From Thalassotalea loyana (lineage in GTDB: Bacteria; Pseudomonadota; Gammaproteobacteria; Enterobacterales; Alteromonadaceae), in assembly GCF_030161435.1 (NCBI RefSeq), contig NZ_BSSV01000012.1, forward strand, positions 1 to 33,369: DNA of 33,369 bases, written 5' to 3'. Below the pieces are notes generated by a model. The model searched no databases and was not told where the DNA came from. It was given only the letters and a program-made list of their open reading frames with translations. A program made the position numbers and the translations under genes. Positions within the stretch are counted from its first letter, which is position 1. Each line of letters begins with the position of its first letter. Shown here piece after piece: positions 26,667 to 33,369 of the stretch.

Positions 26667-27572
26667 CTAGCAGTAATACGCCTTTTTATCTTGAAAGGCA
26701 TTACGAAAATGCTCAACTAACAAGTTGAGCTTCTTATCTGGTTGTCGCGACTTGGGATAAATTGCATAAATCCCTAGTTTCTTCGCCGTGTAATTACCAA
26801 GTAGCGACACCAACCTTCCTTTCTCTAATTCTTCATGCACTATGGCCTGAGGTAAATAAGCAATACCGAAGCCATTAAGCGATGCCTGTTTAATTGACTC
26901 TAAACTATTCGCATGGAAGCGACCAAACACCTGTACAAAAAATTCACGCTTGTCTTCTTTGAAATACCAATTATCAGGCCCTGTTCCTTCATATTTATAA
27001 ATTAAACATTGATGTTGCTTCAATTCATCGGGATGGGCAGGAATGCCCTGCTTATTTAGGTAGCTTGGACTTGCGCACACGACCCAATTAGAGTCTATCA
27101 ATCGTCGTGCAATGAAGGATGAATCATCTAACTCAGCGGTTCTGATCGCGAGATCGAACCCGTCATTAATAATATCGACAATTCGATTCGTGACAAAAAG
27201 CTCCACTTCAACATCTGGATACGTTTTGCAAAACTCTGCGACTGCTGCACTCAAAAGAATATGTGATGAAACAACAGGCGCTGTCACTTTGATCTTACCT
27301 CTAACCGCGTCACTGTATCCGAGGACAACATCTTGCGCATCTTGCAAGGCCTGTTTTGCTAACCTTGCTTTACCATAAAGCGCTCTGCCGGCATCTGTGA
27401 GTGTTAGTTTTCGCGTTGTTCGGTAAAACAACTGCACATTGATCTCTTGCTCTAAGCGACTAATTCGTTTGCTTACAACAGAATTTGTCATCTCGAGTTT
27501 GTCAGCAACTTTTGAAAAAGAGCCCTCTTCAACTACTTGTACAAAAAGGAAAATATCATCTGCTTTGATCAT
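26667..27572 (-). CDS. LysR-family transcriptional regulator of the lactate locus
   Basis: This 301-residue regulator has an N-terminal winged helix-turn-helix (about 1-60: FLFVQVVEEGSFSKVADKL, then SNSVVSKRISRLEQE-type recognition helix) and a LysR substrate-binding domain (about 85-295). It resembles the CrgA/DsdC-like branch often annotated as LysR regulators of small-acid metabolism. A GTG at 27581 is possible, but the ATG three codons later fits the usual family start and is preferred. The gene is divergent from the lactate permease gene with about 175 bp between the starts, the usual arrangement for a LysR regulator that controls its neighbour and itself. It probably responds to lactate or a related acid and controls permease and dehydrogenase, possibly also the convergent porin. 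Effector specificity cannot be read from sequence. Confidence 0.9.
   Translation of the reverse strand: MIKADDIFLFVQVVEEGSFSKVADKLEMTNSVVSKRISRLEQEINVQLFYRTTRKLTLTDAGRALYGKARLAKQALQDAQDVVLGYSDAVRGKIKVTAPVVSSHILLSAAVAEFCKTYPDVEVELFVTNRIVDIINDGFDLAIRTAELDDSSFIARRLIDSNWVVCASPSYLNKQGIPAHPDELKQHQCLIYKYEGTGPDNWYFKEDKREFFVQVFGRFHANSLESIKQASLNGFGIAYLPQAIVHEELEKGRLVSLLGNYTAKKLGIYAIYPKSRQPDKKLNLLVEHFRNAFQDKKAYYC
26673..26704. terminator. Imperfect hairpin at the convergent ends of the porin and LysR genes
   Basis: GTAAT..GCCTTT pairs with AAAGGC.ATTAC across a short loop, with a two-base bulge. It overlaps the last LysR codons and lies 28 bases after the porin stop, where the two transcripts meet. No long T run follows on either strand, so a terminator role is only possible. 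Confidence 0.3.
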
Positions 27573-27616
27573 AAAACCCACTTATTATGCAATAAAAGGA
27601 AAAAAAGATTATCTTT

Positions 27617-27634
27617 TATCAATATATATCAATA
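27617..27634. promoter_or_regulatory. Direct repeat in the LysR-lldP divergent promoter region
   Basis: TATCAATA occurs twice, separated by TA, about 45 bases from the LysR start and 114 bases from the permease start. This is a plausible regulator-binding site. A TTGTCA hexamer at 27668-27673 could be a -35 box for the permease gene, but the -10 box opposite it (CATATC after 18 bases) is poor. Confidence 0.4.
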
Positions 27635-27747
27635 GTCGCCATAGTAGTACATTCCCAAAACATTTATTTGTCATTACTAAAACAAAAGCGCCATATCGAG
27701 CGCACAAATATCTGTAACTATAACTATTACAACAAGGGGACGAGAAA

Positions 27748-29448
27748 ATGACAGAATTAACGTTAGGCTTATTGGCGCTAGTGCCAATAGTCCTTACCGC
27801 AGTGCTACTAGTAGGCTTGCACTGGCCTGCAAAGAAAGCAATGCCACTGGTATTGGTAGTTACTGCATTAATGGCTTTATTTGTTTGGGATATGTCGGCA
27901 AACCGAGTTATTGCTTCAATATTACAAGGTATGGGGATTACCGTATCAGTATTGTGGATAGTTTTTGGTGCGTTGTTTTTACTCAATACACTACAAAATA
28001 CTGGAGCAATCGGCGTTATCCGCCAAGGCTTTACTCATGTTTCACCCGATCGCCGAGTCCAAGCTATCGTCATTGCCTGGTGTTTTGGTACCTTTATCGA
28101 AGGTGCATCAGGATTTGGCACACCTGCAGCAATTGCCGCACCGTTAATGGTTGCCATAGGTTTTCCTGCCGTTGCTGCCGTACTTATGGGTATGATGATT
28201 CAGAGTACTCCAGTGTCTTTTGGTGCGGTAGGTACACCTATTGTAATCGGTATTAATAAAGGCTTAGATACATCAGCTATTGAATTACAGTTAGCAACTC
28301 AAGGCTGGACTTGGGAGCAGTATCTGCAATTAATCACCTCACATGTCTCTATTATTCACGGCATTGTTGGCACACTTATGCCCTTGTTCATGGTCATCAT
28401 GCTAACTCGATTTTTTGGCAAAAATAAAAGCTGGAAGGAAGGTTTTGCTATCTTGCCCTTTGCAATTTTTGCAGGTCTTGCGTTTACGATCCCTTATGCC
28501 TTAACAGGCATCTTCCTTGGGCCTGAATTCCCATCGTTAATGGGTGGTTTAGTTAGCATGGCGGTTGTTGTAACAGCAGCGAAAAAAGGCTTTTTAACAC
28601 CTAAGACACACTGGGATTTTGAGCAAAAATCTTCTTGGCCAGATAACTGGCTAGGTAAAGTAAAGATAGCGCAAGAAGACGTGTCTACCGACAAACCAGT
28701 TTCTCAAGTAGTTGCTTGGTTACCTTACTTACTAGTTGCTCTGTTACTCGTATGCTCACGCGTTTTTACAGAATTCAAATCAATGCTGACAGGTGTTAGT
28801 TTCGGCTTTAGCAACATTCTTGGCGAAGCTGGAGTTAGCGCAACATTCAGCCCGCTATATTTACCTGGTGGCTTGCTTATTATCAGCGCTTTATTTGCAA
28901 TTATTATTCAAGGTGCGCCACAACAGCGAGTCAAAGCGTTATCCAGTGCTTTTAGTAAATCAACGAAAACCGTGTTAAGTGCCGGTTTTGTTTTGATGTT
29001 CACGATTCCGATGGTGCGTTTGTTTATTAATTCAGGCGTAAATTTATCTGATTTTCCAAGCATGCCTATGGCGAGTGCACAAATGTTTGCTAACTGGTTT
29101 GGCGAAGCATTCCCATTAATCAGCCCTACCATAGGTGCATTGGGCGCATTTATAGCGGGTTCAAACACTGTATCCAATATGATGTTCAGCCAATTTCAAT
29201 ATGAAGCAGCGATGAGTCTGCAGCTCTCCCCTGCGATTATTATTGCCGCTCAGGCTGTTGGTGCAGCCGCAGGCAATATGATCGCGATTCACAACGTTGT
29301 TGCCGCTAGTGCTACCGTGGGTCTTCTTGGACAGGAAGGCGCAACATTACGTAAAACCATTATACCGACAATATATTACGTATTGGTCTCTGGCGCGCTT
29401 GTTACCTTTGCCCTTTATGGGTTAAATGTAACAGGCCCACTCGGTTAG
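27748..29448 (+). CDS. lldP: L-lactate permease family transporter (LctP/LldP)
   Basis: This 566-residue inner-membrane protein has twelve or more hydrophobic segments. LldP-type permeases import L- and D-lactate (and glycolate) with protons. Family hallmarks are visible: [20 protein letters not shown] near 112-131, [13 protein letters not shown] near 155-168 and [17 protein letters not shown] near 470-486, followed by a glycine- and alanine-rich helix with [20 protein letters not shown]. The length is typical (about 550-570). The ATG has a strong ribosome site (AAGGGGA) 9 bases upstream. It is followed 32 bases later by the D-lactate dehydrogenase gene, so the two form an operon for lactate uptake and oxidation. 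Control by the divergent LysR gene is likely. Confidence 0.95.
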   Translation: MTELTLGLLALVPIVLTAVLLVGLHWPAKKAMPLVLVVTALMALFVWDMSANRVIASILQGMGITVSVLWIVFGALFLLNTLQNTGAIGVIRQGFTHVSPDRRVQAIVIAWCFGTFIEGASGFGTPAAIAAPLMVAIGFPAVAAVLMGMMIQSTPVSFGAVGTPIVIGINKGLDTSAIELQLATQGWTWEQYLQLITSHVSIIHGIVGTLMPLFMVIMLTRFFGKNKSWKEGFAILPFAIFAGLAFTIPYALTGIFLGPEFPSLMGGLVSMAVVVTAAKKGFLTPKTHWDFEQKSSWPDNWLGKVKIAQEDVSTDKPVSQVVAWLPYLLVALLLVCSRVFTEFKSMLTGVSFGFSNILGEAGVSATFSPLYLPGGLLIISALFAIIIQGAPQQRVKALSSAFSKSTKTVLSAGFVLMFTIPMVRLFINSGVNLSDFPSMPMASAQMFANWFGEAFPLISPTIGALGAFIAGSNTVSNMMFSQFQYEAAMSLQLSPAIIIAAQAVGAAAGNMIAIHNVVAASATVGLLGQEGATLRKTIIPTIYYVLVSGALVTFALYGLNVTGPLG

Positions 29449-29480
29449 CAAATCGCGCTGTCACACGATAGGAAGATGTT

Positions 29481-31181
29481 ATGAACAAACAGCAGTTAAT
29501 ATCTGAATTTACCCAACTACTCGGCAACGACAAAGTACGCGTGGGACTGAAAGCGACAGAGCATTATCGCACTGGCTGGCGATCAGGTCGTGGCAGCGCT
29601 ATAGCCGTTGTATTCCCTGATACCTTATTAGAGTTTTGGCAAGTACTGGAACTTTGTGTCGCAGCAGACTGCATTATGATAATGCAGGCGGCAAACACAG
29701 GCTTAACCGAAGGTTCTACACCAAGCGGTGATGATTACGACAGGGACATTGTTATCATCAATACGTTGGCGATGAACAAATTGCATGTGTTAGGACAAGG
29801 CGAGCAGGTTGTTAGTTTTCCAGGGACGACTTTACATACATTAGAAAAGACGCTTAAACCTTTAAACAGAGCGCCTCATTCGGTAATAGGTTCGTCTTGT
29901 TTAGGTGCCTCGATAGTCGGTGGTATCGCAAACAACTCTGGTGGTTCACTAGTTAAGCGAGGCCCTGCCTACACTGAATTATCCTTGTTTGCTCAAGTCG
30001 ATAAAAATGGTCAATTGAATTTAGTGAACCACCTAGGTATCAATTTGGGCGATCACACTGAAGAGATTTTGACAAATCTTGAAAATGGCGCGTTTGAGCT
30101 TGCCAGTCTTGCCACTCAAGAAAAGGCAAGTGCGAGCGATTACATTGATCGTTTACGTGATATTGATTCAGATATTCCAAGTCGATACAACGCCGACGTT
30201 ACCCGGCTATACGAAGCAAGTGGTTGTGCAGGAAAAATCGCTGTTTTTGCAGTTCGCCTAGATACCTTCGAAGTAGCGCAAAAAGAACAAACCTTTTACT
30301 TAGGAACGAATAACCCTGACACGCTCACGCATTTGCGTCGCCATATATTAACGCATTTCAAGAATATACCCGAAGTTGGAGAATATCTTCACAAGGATAT
30401 TTTTGATATTGCAGCAGAATATGGCAAAGATACCTTTTTAAGCATTCAGCATCTTGGCACAGATAGGCTACCTAAGTTGTTTGCCATCAAAGGTCGAATA
30501 GATGCAACACTTAATAAATTATCGTTTCTGCCCAAATATCTTACCGATCGATGTATGCAGCTTATTGGTAAATGCTTCCCTCAACATTTACCAAAAAGAA
30601 TGCTTGAGTATAGAGATAAATTTGAGCACCACTTAATTTTAAAAATGAGTGATGACGGCATTGAAGAGGCGCAACAATATTTAACGCAGTATTTCAGTGA
30701 AAACCCTGACGCAGGCAACTTCTTTATTTGCGATAAGGAAGAAGCTTCAAAAGCATACTTACAGCGCTTTGCTGCGGCGGGAGCCGCCATCCGTTACCAA
30801 ACACTTCACGACAAAAGTGTTGGCGACATTTTAGCACTCGATGTAGCTTTAAGGCGAAATGATTTGTCATGGGTAGAGCAACTGCCGGATTCACTTACAC
30901 AAAAGATCGACAAGGCGCTCTATTACGGCCACTTTTTTTGCTACGTTTTTCATCAAGACTATGTACTGAAAAAAGGTGTAGATGCACATCAAGTGAAAAA
31001 AGAAATGCTTAAACTATTTGATTCACGAGGCGCAAAATATCCAGCGGAGCATAATGTCGGTCACTTATATGATGCGGAAGACGGCGTAAAAGCCTTTTAC
31101 GAAGAATTAGATCCAACCAATAGCTTTAATCCCGGAGTAGGGAAAATGAGTAAACACAAGCGAAATTGTGGTTGCTGTTAA
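29481..31181 (+). CDS. dld: Quinone-dependent D-lactate dehydrogenase (FAD, Dld family)
   Basis: This 566-residue peripheral membrane flavoenzyme oxidises D-lactate to pyruvate and passes electrons to quinone. The N-terminal half is an FAD-binding type 4 (PCMH) domain with IMQAANTGLTEGSTPSG near 72-88 and GSSCLGASIVGGIANNSGGS near 136-155, which bind FAD. The C-terminal half is the membrane-binding D-LDH domain, ending in AEHNVGHLYDAE and a FNPGVGKMSKHK tail. The length matches E. coli Dld (571 residues) rather than the shorter glycolate-oxidase-type D-LDH. AGGAAG lies 6 bases before the ATG. No L-lactate dehydrogenase (LldD or LutABC) is in the window, so this operon as seen handles the D isomer; L-lactate would need enzymes elsewhere or a racemase. 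Confidence 0.95.
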   Translation: MNKQQLISEFTQLLGNDKVRVGLKATEHYRTGWRSGRGSAIAVVFPDTLLEFWQVLELCVAADCIMIMQAANTGLTEGSTPSGDDYDRDIVIINTLAMNKLHVLGQGEQVVSFPGTTLHTLEKTLKPLNRAPHSVIGSSCLGASIVGGIANNSGGSLVKRGPAYTELSLFAQVDKNGQLNLVNHLGINLGDHTEEILTNLENGAFELASLATQEKASASDYIDRLRDIDSDIPSRYNADVTRLYEASGCAGKIAVFAVRLDTFEVAQKEQTFYLGTNNPDTLTHLRRHILTHFKNIPEVGEYLHKDIFDIAAEYGKDTFLSIQHLGTDRLPKLFAIKGRIDATLNKLSFLPKYLTDRCMQLIGKCFPQHLPKRMLEYRDKFEHHLILKMSDDGIEEAQQYLTQYFSENPDAGNFFICDKEEASKAYLQRFAAAGAAIRYQTLHDKSVGDILALDVALRRNDLSWVEQLPDSLTQKIDKALYYGHFFCYVFHQDYVLKKGVDAHQVKKEMLKLFDSRGAKYPAEHNVGHLYDAEDGVKAFYEELDPTNSFNPGVGKMSKHKRNCGCC

Positions 31182-31188
31182 TCATCTG

Positions 31189-31215
31189 AAGCCCTGTTCA
31201 TCCAGGGCTTTTTTA
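31189..31215 (+). terminator. Rho-independent terminator of the lactate operon
   Basis: AAGCCCTG and CAGGGCTT form an 8-bp stem with a 6-base loop, directly followed by a T-rich tail (TTTTTTATTT including stem ends), 7 bases after the dld stop. It should end the lldP-dld transcript. Confidence 0.9.
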
Positions 31216-31377
31216 TTTGTCAGCCCTATATTTGGGTCTAGGCACTCCCCATAAGCAGCTAATAATTCTCCTTATTTTTCACACAAACAAATTATTTAAC
31301 TCACCCCTCTTTATTTTAGACGGCTAAACACCTATACTTCTATGCATCCGAATTAATTAGTAGATGAAGGCGAGACG

Positions 31378-32355
31378 TTGAATAATAGTTCTGAGCTTAG
31401 GGCTCGATATAACGACAACAACCGAGGTGTATATTTTATAGGAACTACACCTCCAAAAAAAAACACGCCTATTGAGCAAGTTGATACCATCGCTCAAAAA
31501 TTACTGGAACGTGTAAGTGATATTGATGTCGACGGTTTTATCGTCTATGACATTCAAGACGAAGCTTCTAGAACAAATGCGCCTAGACCTTTTCCTTACA
31601 TGGGGACTCACGATCCTCGATTGTACTCATCGATACTTAATAAAATATCAACCCGCCCAGTCATCGCATACAAAAGTGTTGGTCAGTCTTGTGTTGAACA
31701 AATTAATCAATGGGCAAATGAGGCCTGGAACGAATACAACATTAGAGACGTTGTGCTCGTAGGTAGCCCTTCTCATAAAAATCAGGTGTCATTGTCTCTC
31801 GATGATGCATATAACGCGCTAAAGAAAAATCAACATGACTTCTTTACTGGTGGAATTACCATTGCTGAAAGACACGCCAGCAAAGGTAATGAGCATCAGC
31901 GCTTAATAGATAAATATCAACAAGGTTGTAACTTTTTTATTTCTCAGGCGATATACAACCCTCAAGCGACGATCGATCAGCTAACGCGCTATGCAATTGA
32001 ATGCAAAAAATTAGGTTTGAAACCACAACGGATCATTTTGACCTTTTCACCATGCGGCAGTGAGAAGACATTAGAGTTTATCGAATGGCTCGGCGTAAGT
32101 GTTCCCGAAGCGACAAGTTTACGCATACTCAATGCTGAAAAACCTTTGTACGAGTCAATTCGAATTTGTACTAACAGTTTGCAGCAAATCCTAGATGCAG
32201 TGATACCATATAATTTACCGTTAGGTCTCAATATCGAGAGCTTAACCAACCGTAAAGAAGAAATAGATGGTTCTATTCTATTGTACAAATTATTGCGCTC
32301 AATGATGGATAATTACCTAGCAAAGAATGAATTATTAGAACTGAGTCGCTCGTAA
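31378..32355 (+). CDS. MetF-family (methylenetetrahydrofolate reductase-like) protein, TTG start
   Basis: This 325-residue protein fits the MTHFR TIM-barrel family, which reduces methylene-tetrahydrofolate to methyl-tetrahydrofolate with FAD. Supporting features are the early VYFIGTTPPK segment, GGITIAERH near 159-167, GCNFFISQAIYN near 184-195, RIILTFSPCGSEKTLEFIEWLGV near 219-241 and LGLNIESLTNRKEEID near 282-297. This layout is that of the divergent MetF-like group with a VTLSPCG-type motif, not the classical E. coli MetF (296 residues), so catalysis on folate is not assured. The start is TTG at 31378 with AAGGCGA 7 bases upstream; no ATG or GTG is better placed. The pseudouridine synthase gene starts 5 bases after its stop, so the two are co-transcribed. 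The link between them is not obvious. Confidence 0.75.
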   Translation: MNNSSELRARYNDNNRGVYFIGTTPPKKNTPIEQVDTIAQKLLERVSDIDVDGFIVYDIQDEASRTNAPRPFPYMGTHDPRLYSSILNKISTRPVIAYKSVGQSCVEQINQWANEAWNEYNIRDVVLVGSPSHKNQVSLSLDDAYNALKKNQHDFFTGGITIAERHASKGNEHQRLIDKYQQGCNFFISQAIYNPQATIDQLTRYAIECKKLGLKPQRIILTFSPCGSEKTLEFIEWLGVSVPEATSLRILNAEKPLYESIRICTNSLQQILDAVIPYNLPLGLNIESLTNRKEEIDGSILLYKLLRSMMDNYLAKNELLELSRS

Positions 32356-32360
32356 AAATA

Positions 32361-33077
32361 ATGACCTTAGCGACTCAACGCCTCGATAACTTCATCGCGA
32401 AATACTGTAAAATTTCGAAAGGCGATGTACGACTGATGCTTGCTCAAAAACGCGTTAAGGTGGATGGGGAACTTGCGTTAGGGGTTGATCAACGGATCAA
32501 TAAATTCACTTCGATAGAGCTAGATAACAAAACAATACAAGATAATCAGGCCCATTACGTCATGCTGCATAAGCCTGTTGGCGTGGTATGCGCCACCAAA
32601 GATGATAAGCATAAAACCGTAATCGATTTGCTTCCTTTTGATTTCAAACATGAATTACATATTGTTGGTAGACTAGACTTGAATACCAGTGGCCTTGTCT
32701 TGTTAACAAATGACAGCAGATGGTCAGAGGCAATAACTCAGCCTGTGCAAAAAATCGAAAAAACATATCAAGTAACCTTACAAAACCCTCTTAATGAGTC
32801 TTATGTCGAAGGTTTTTGGCGAGGCATATATTTTAGTTATGAAGATATCACCACATTACCCGCTAAGTTATCCATTACGAGTGAAAATACAGCTGAAGTG
32901 AAGCTCGTTGAAGGCAAGTACCACCAAATAAAGCGGATGTTTGGTCATTTTCGAAACCCTGTTATGGCACTTCACCGTAGCCAAGTCGGTGACATCACCT
33001 TGGATGCCAATTTATCGGTAGGCGACTCTCGCATTTTATCTCAGCAAGAAATAAACAGTGTTGAAAAGCTCATCTAA
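32361..33077 (+). CDS. RsuA-family pseudouridine synthase
   Basis: This 238-residue RNA-modifying enzyme converts uridine to pseudouridine. It has an S4-like RNA-binding domain (about 1-58: RLDNFIAKYCKISKGDVR, RVKVDGE) and a catalytic domain from about 65. The signature VGRLDLNTSGLVLLTND (102-118) contains the catalytic Asp106; HKPVGVVCATKDD (70-82), EKTYQVTL and EGKYHQIKRMFG are typical of RsuA/RluB/RluE/RluF enzymes. Length and motif wording are closest to RsuA, which modifies U516 of 16S rRNA, but an RluE- or RluF-like target cannot be excluded. It starts 5 bases after the MetF-like gene, without a clear ribosome site, so translational coupling is likely. Its TAA stop also forms the first bases of the tandem repeat array that follows. 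Confidence 0.9.
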   Translation: MTLATQRLDNFIAKYCKISKGDVRLMLAQKRVKVDGELALGVDQRINKFTSIELDNKTIQDNQAHYVMLHKPVGVVCATKDDKHKTVIDLLPFDFKHELHIVGRLDLNTSGLVLLTNDSRWSEAITQPVQKIEKTYQVTLQNPLNESYVEGFWRGIYFSYEDITTLPAKLSITSENTAEVKLVEGKYHQIKRMFGHFRNPVMALHRSQVGDITLDANLSVGDSRILSQQEINSVEKLI

Positions 33078-33369
33078 GCCGCTTTTGTTACGGTATAATC
33101 GTCTAAGGACAATCTATTGTCCTCAAAAGAAAAAAAACCTCAGCATCTCTGCTGAGGTTTATTGAATAAGTGAGTTGGTCGATAAGCCGCTTTTGTTAAG
33201 GTATAAGCATCTAAGGACAATCTATTGTCCTCAAAATAAAAAACCTCAGCATCTCTGCTGAGGTTTATTGAATAAGTGAGTTAGTCGATAAGCCGCTTTT
33301 GTTACGGTATAAGCGTCTAAGGACAATCTATTGTCCTCAAAATAAAAAACCTCAGCATCTCTGCTGAGG
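33075..33369. repeat. Array of ~107-bp tandem repeats, each with two hairpins (continues past the window)
   Basis: Units begin with TAAGCCGCTTTTGTTA at 33075, 33183 and 33289 (lengths 108, 106 and at least 81 bases). They differ by only a few substitutions and one short A-run change. Each unit holds a perfect inverted repeat AGGACAAT-CT-ATTGTCCT and, about 12 bases later, a long hairpin centred on CCTCAGCATCTCTGCTGAGG. The first unit starts at the stop codon of the pseudouridine synthase gene. A TATAAT (33094-33099; TATAAG in the other copies) precedes the first inverted repeat but has no good -35 box. Function unknown; candidates are tandem terminators, small RNA genes or a slipped duplication of an intergenic region. 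Confidence 0.9.
33135..33160. terminator. Terminator-like hairpin of the first tandem repeat unit
   Basis: AAACCTCAGCA and TGCTGAGGTTT form an 11-bp perfect stem with a 4-base loop. On the plus strand the tail is only TTTATT; on the minus strand it is followed by eight T (from A run 33130-33137), so it may work in both directions, better on the minus strand. The same hairpin recurs in the next two units. Confidence 0.75.

Noticed and set aside
27609-27986. Minus-strand frame of 125 codons across the LysR-lldP gap
   Set aside because: It covers the promoter region and the start of the permease gene, has no recognisable product and no ribosome site.
27885-28256. Plus-strand frame of 123 codons inside the lactate permease gene
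   Set aside because: It is Cys/Arg/Tyr-rich, lacks a ribosome site and overlaps a clearly recognised transporter in another frame.
33075-33369. CRISPR array
   Set aside because: The units repeat over their whole length with no unique spacers, and each is about 107 bp, so it is a plain tandem repeat.

Overview
The window looks like chromosome of a marine gammaproteobacterium of the order Alteromonadales, possibly near Colwellia or Thalassotalea. This rests on AT-rich DNA, gene families usual in that group (DcaP-like porin, LldP/Dld lactate genes, a PEP-CTERM-type tail, multi-PAS GGDEF/EAL enzymes) and very large Asp-rich surface proteins. No rRNA, tRNA, CRISPR array, transposase or prophage gene was seen. 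The taxonomic call is an inference.

Left two thirds (1-24213), all on the minus strand. In order of transcription: a 2320-residue secreted protein (cadherin-like, FG-GAP, RTX-like and LamG-like domains) closed by a strong terminator; a membrane PAS-GGDEF-EAL c-di-GMP enzyme; a tight five-gene stressosome operon (globin-type rsbR, rsbS, rsbT, rsbX and a hybrid histidine kinase with two receivers and an Hpt domain); an MscS-type channel; and a giant exported protein (at least 2434 residues, cut by the left edge) built of three repeated GLUG-type modules, calcium-binding Asp-rich repeats and delta-60-type repeats.

The stressosome block is the most interesting part. RsbR keeps the globin proximal histidine motif, so it may be a heme gas sensor. 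RsbS has Ile where the phospho-accepting Ser is expected. The N-terminus of the kinase aligns without gaps to the neighbouring RsbT but lacks its ATP-binding residues, which suggests it is an RsbT mimic coupling the stressosome to a phosphorelay. With a c-di-GMP enzyme upstream and giant surface proteins on both sides, a route from gas or stress sensing to cell-surface control is a reasonable but untested model.

Right third (24579-33369), mostly plus strand. A short exported protein with a variant PEP-CTERM tail is followed by a lactate-use locus: DcaP-like porin, divergent LysR regulator, lactate permease and quinone-linked D-lactate dehydrogenase, closed by a clear terminator. Next come a MetF-family (MTHFR-like) protein read from a TTG codon and an RsuA-type pseudouridine synthase. 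The window ends in an array of about 107-bp tandem repeats, each with two hairpins.
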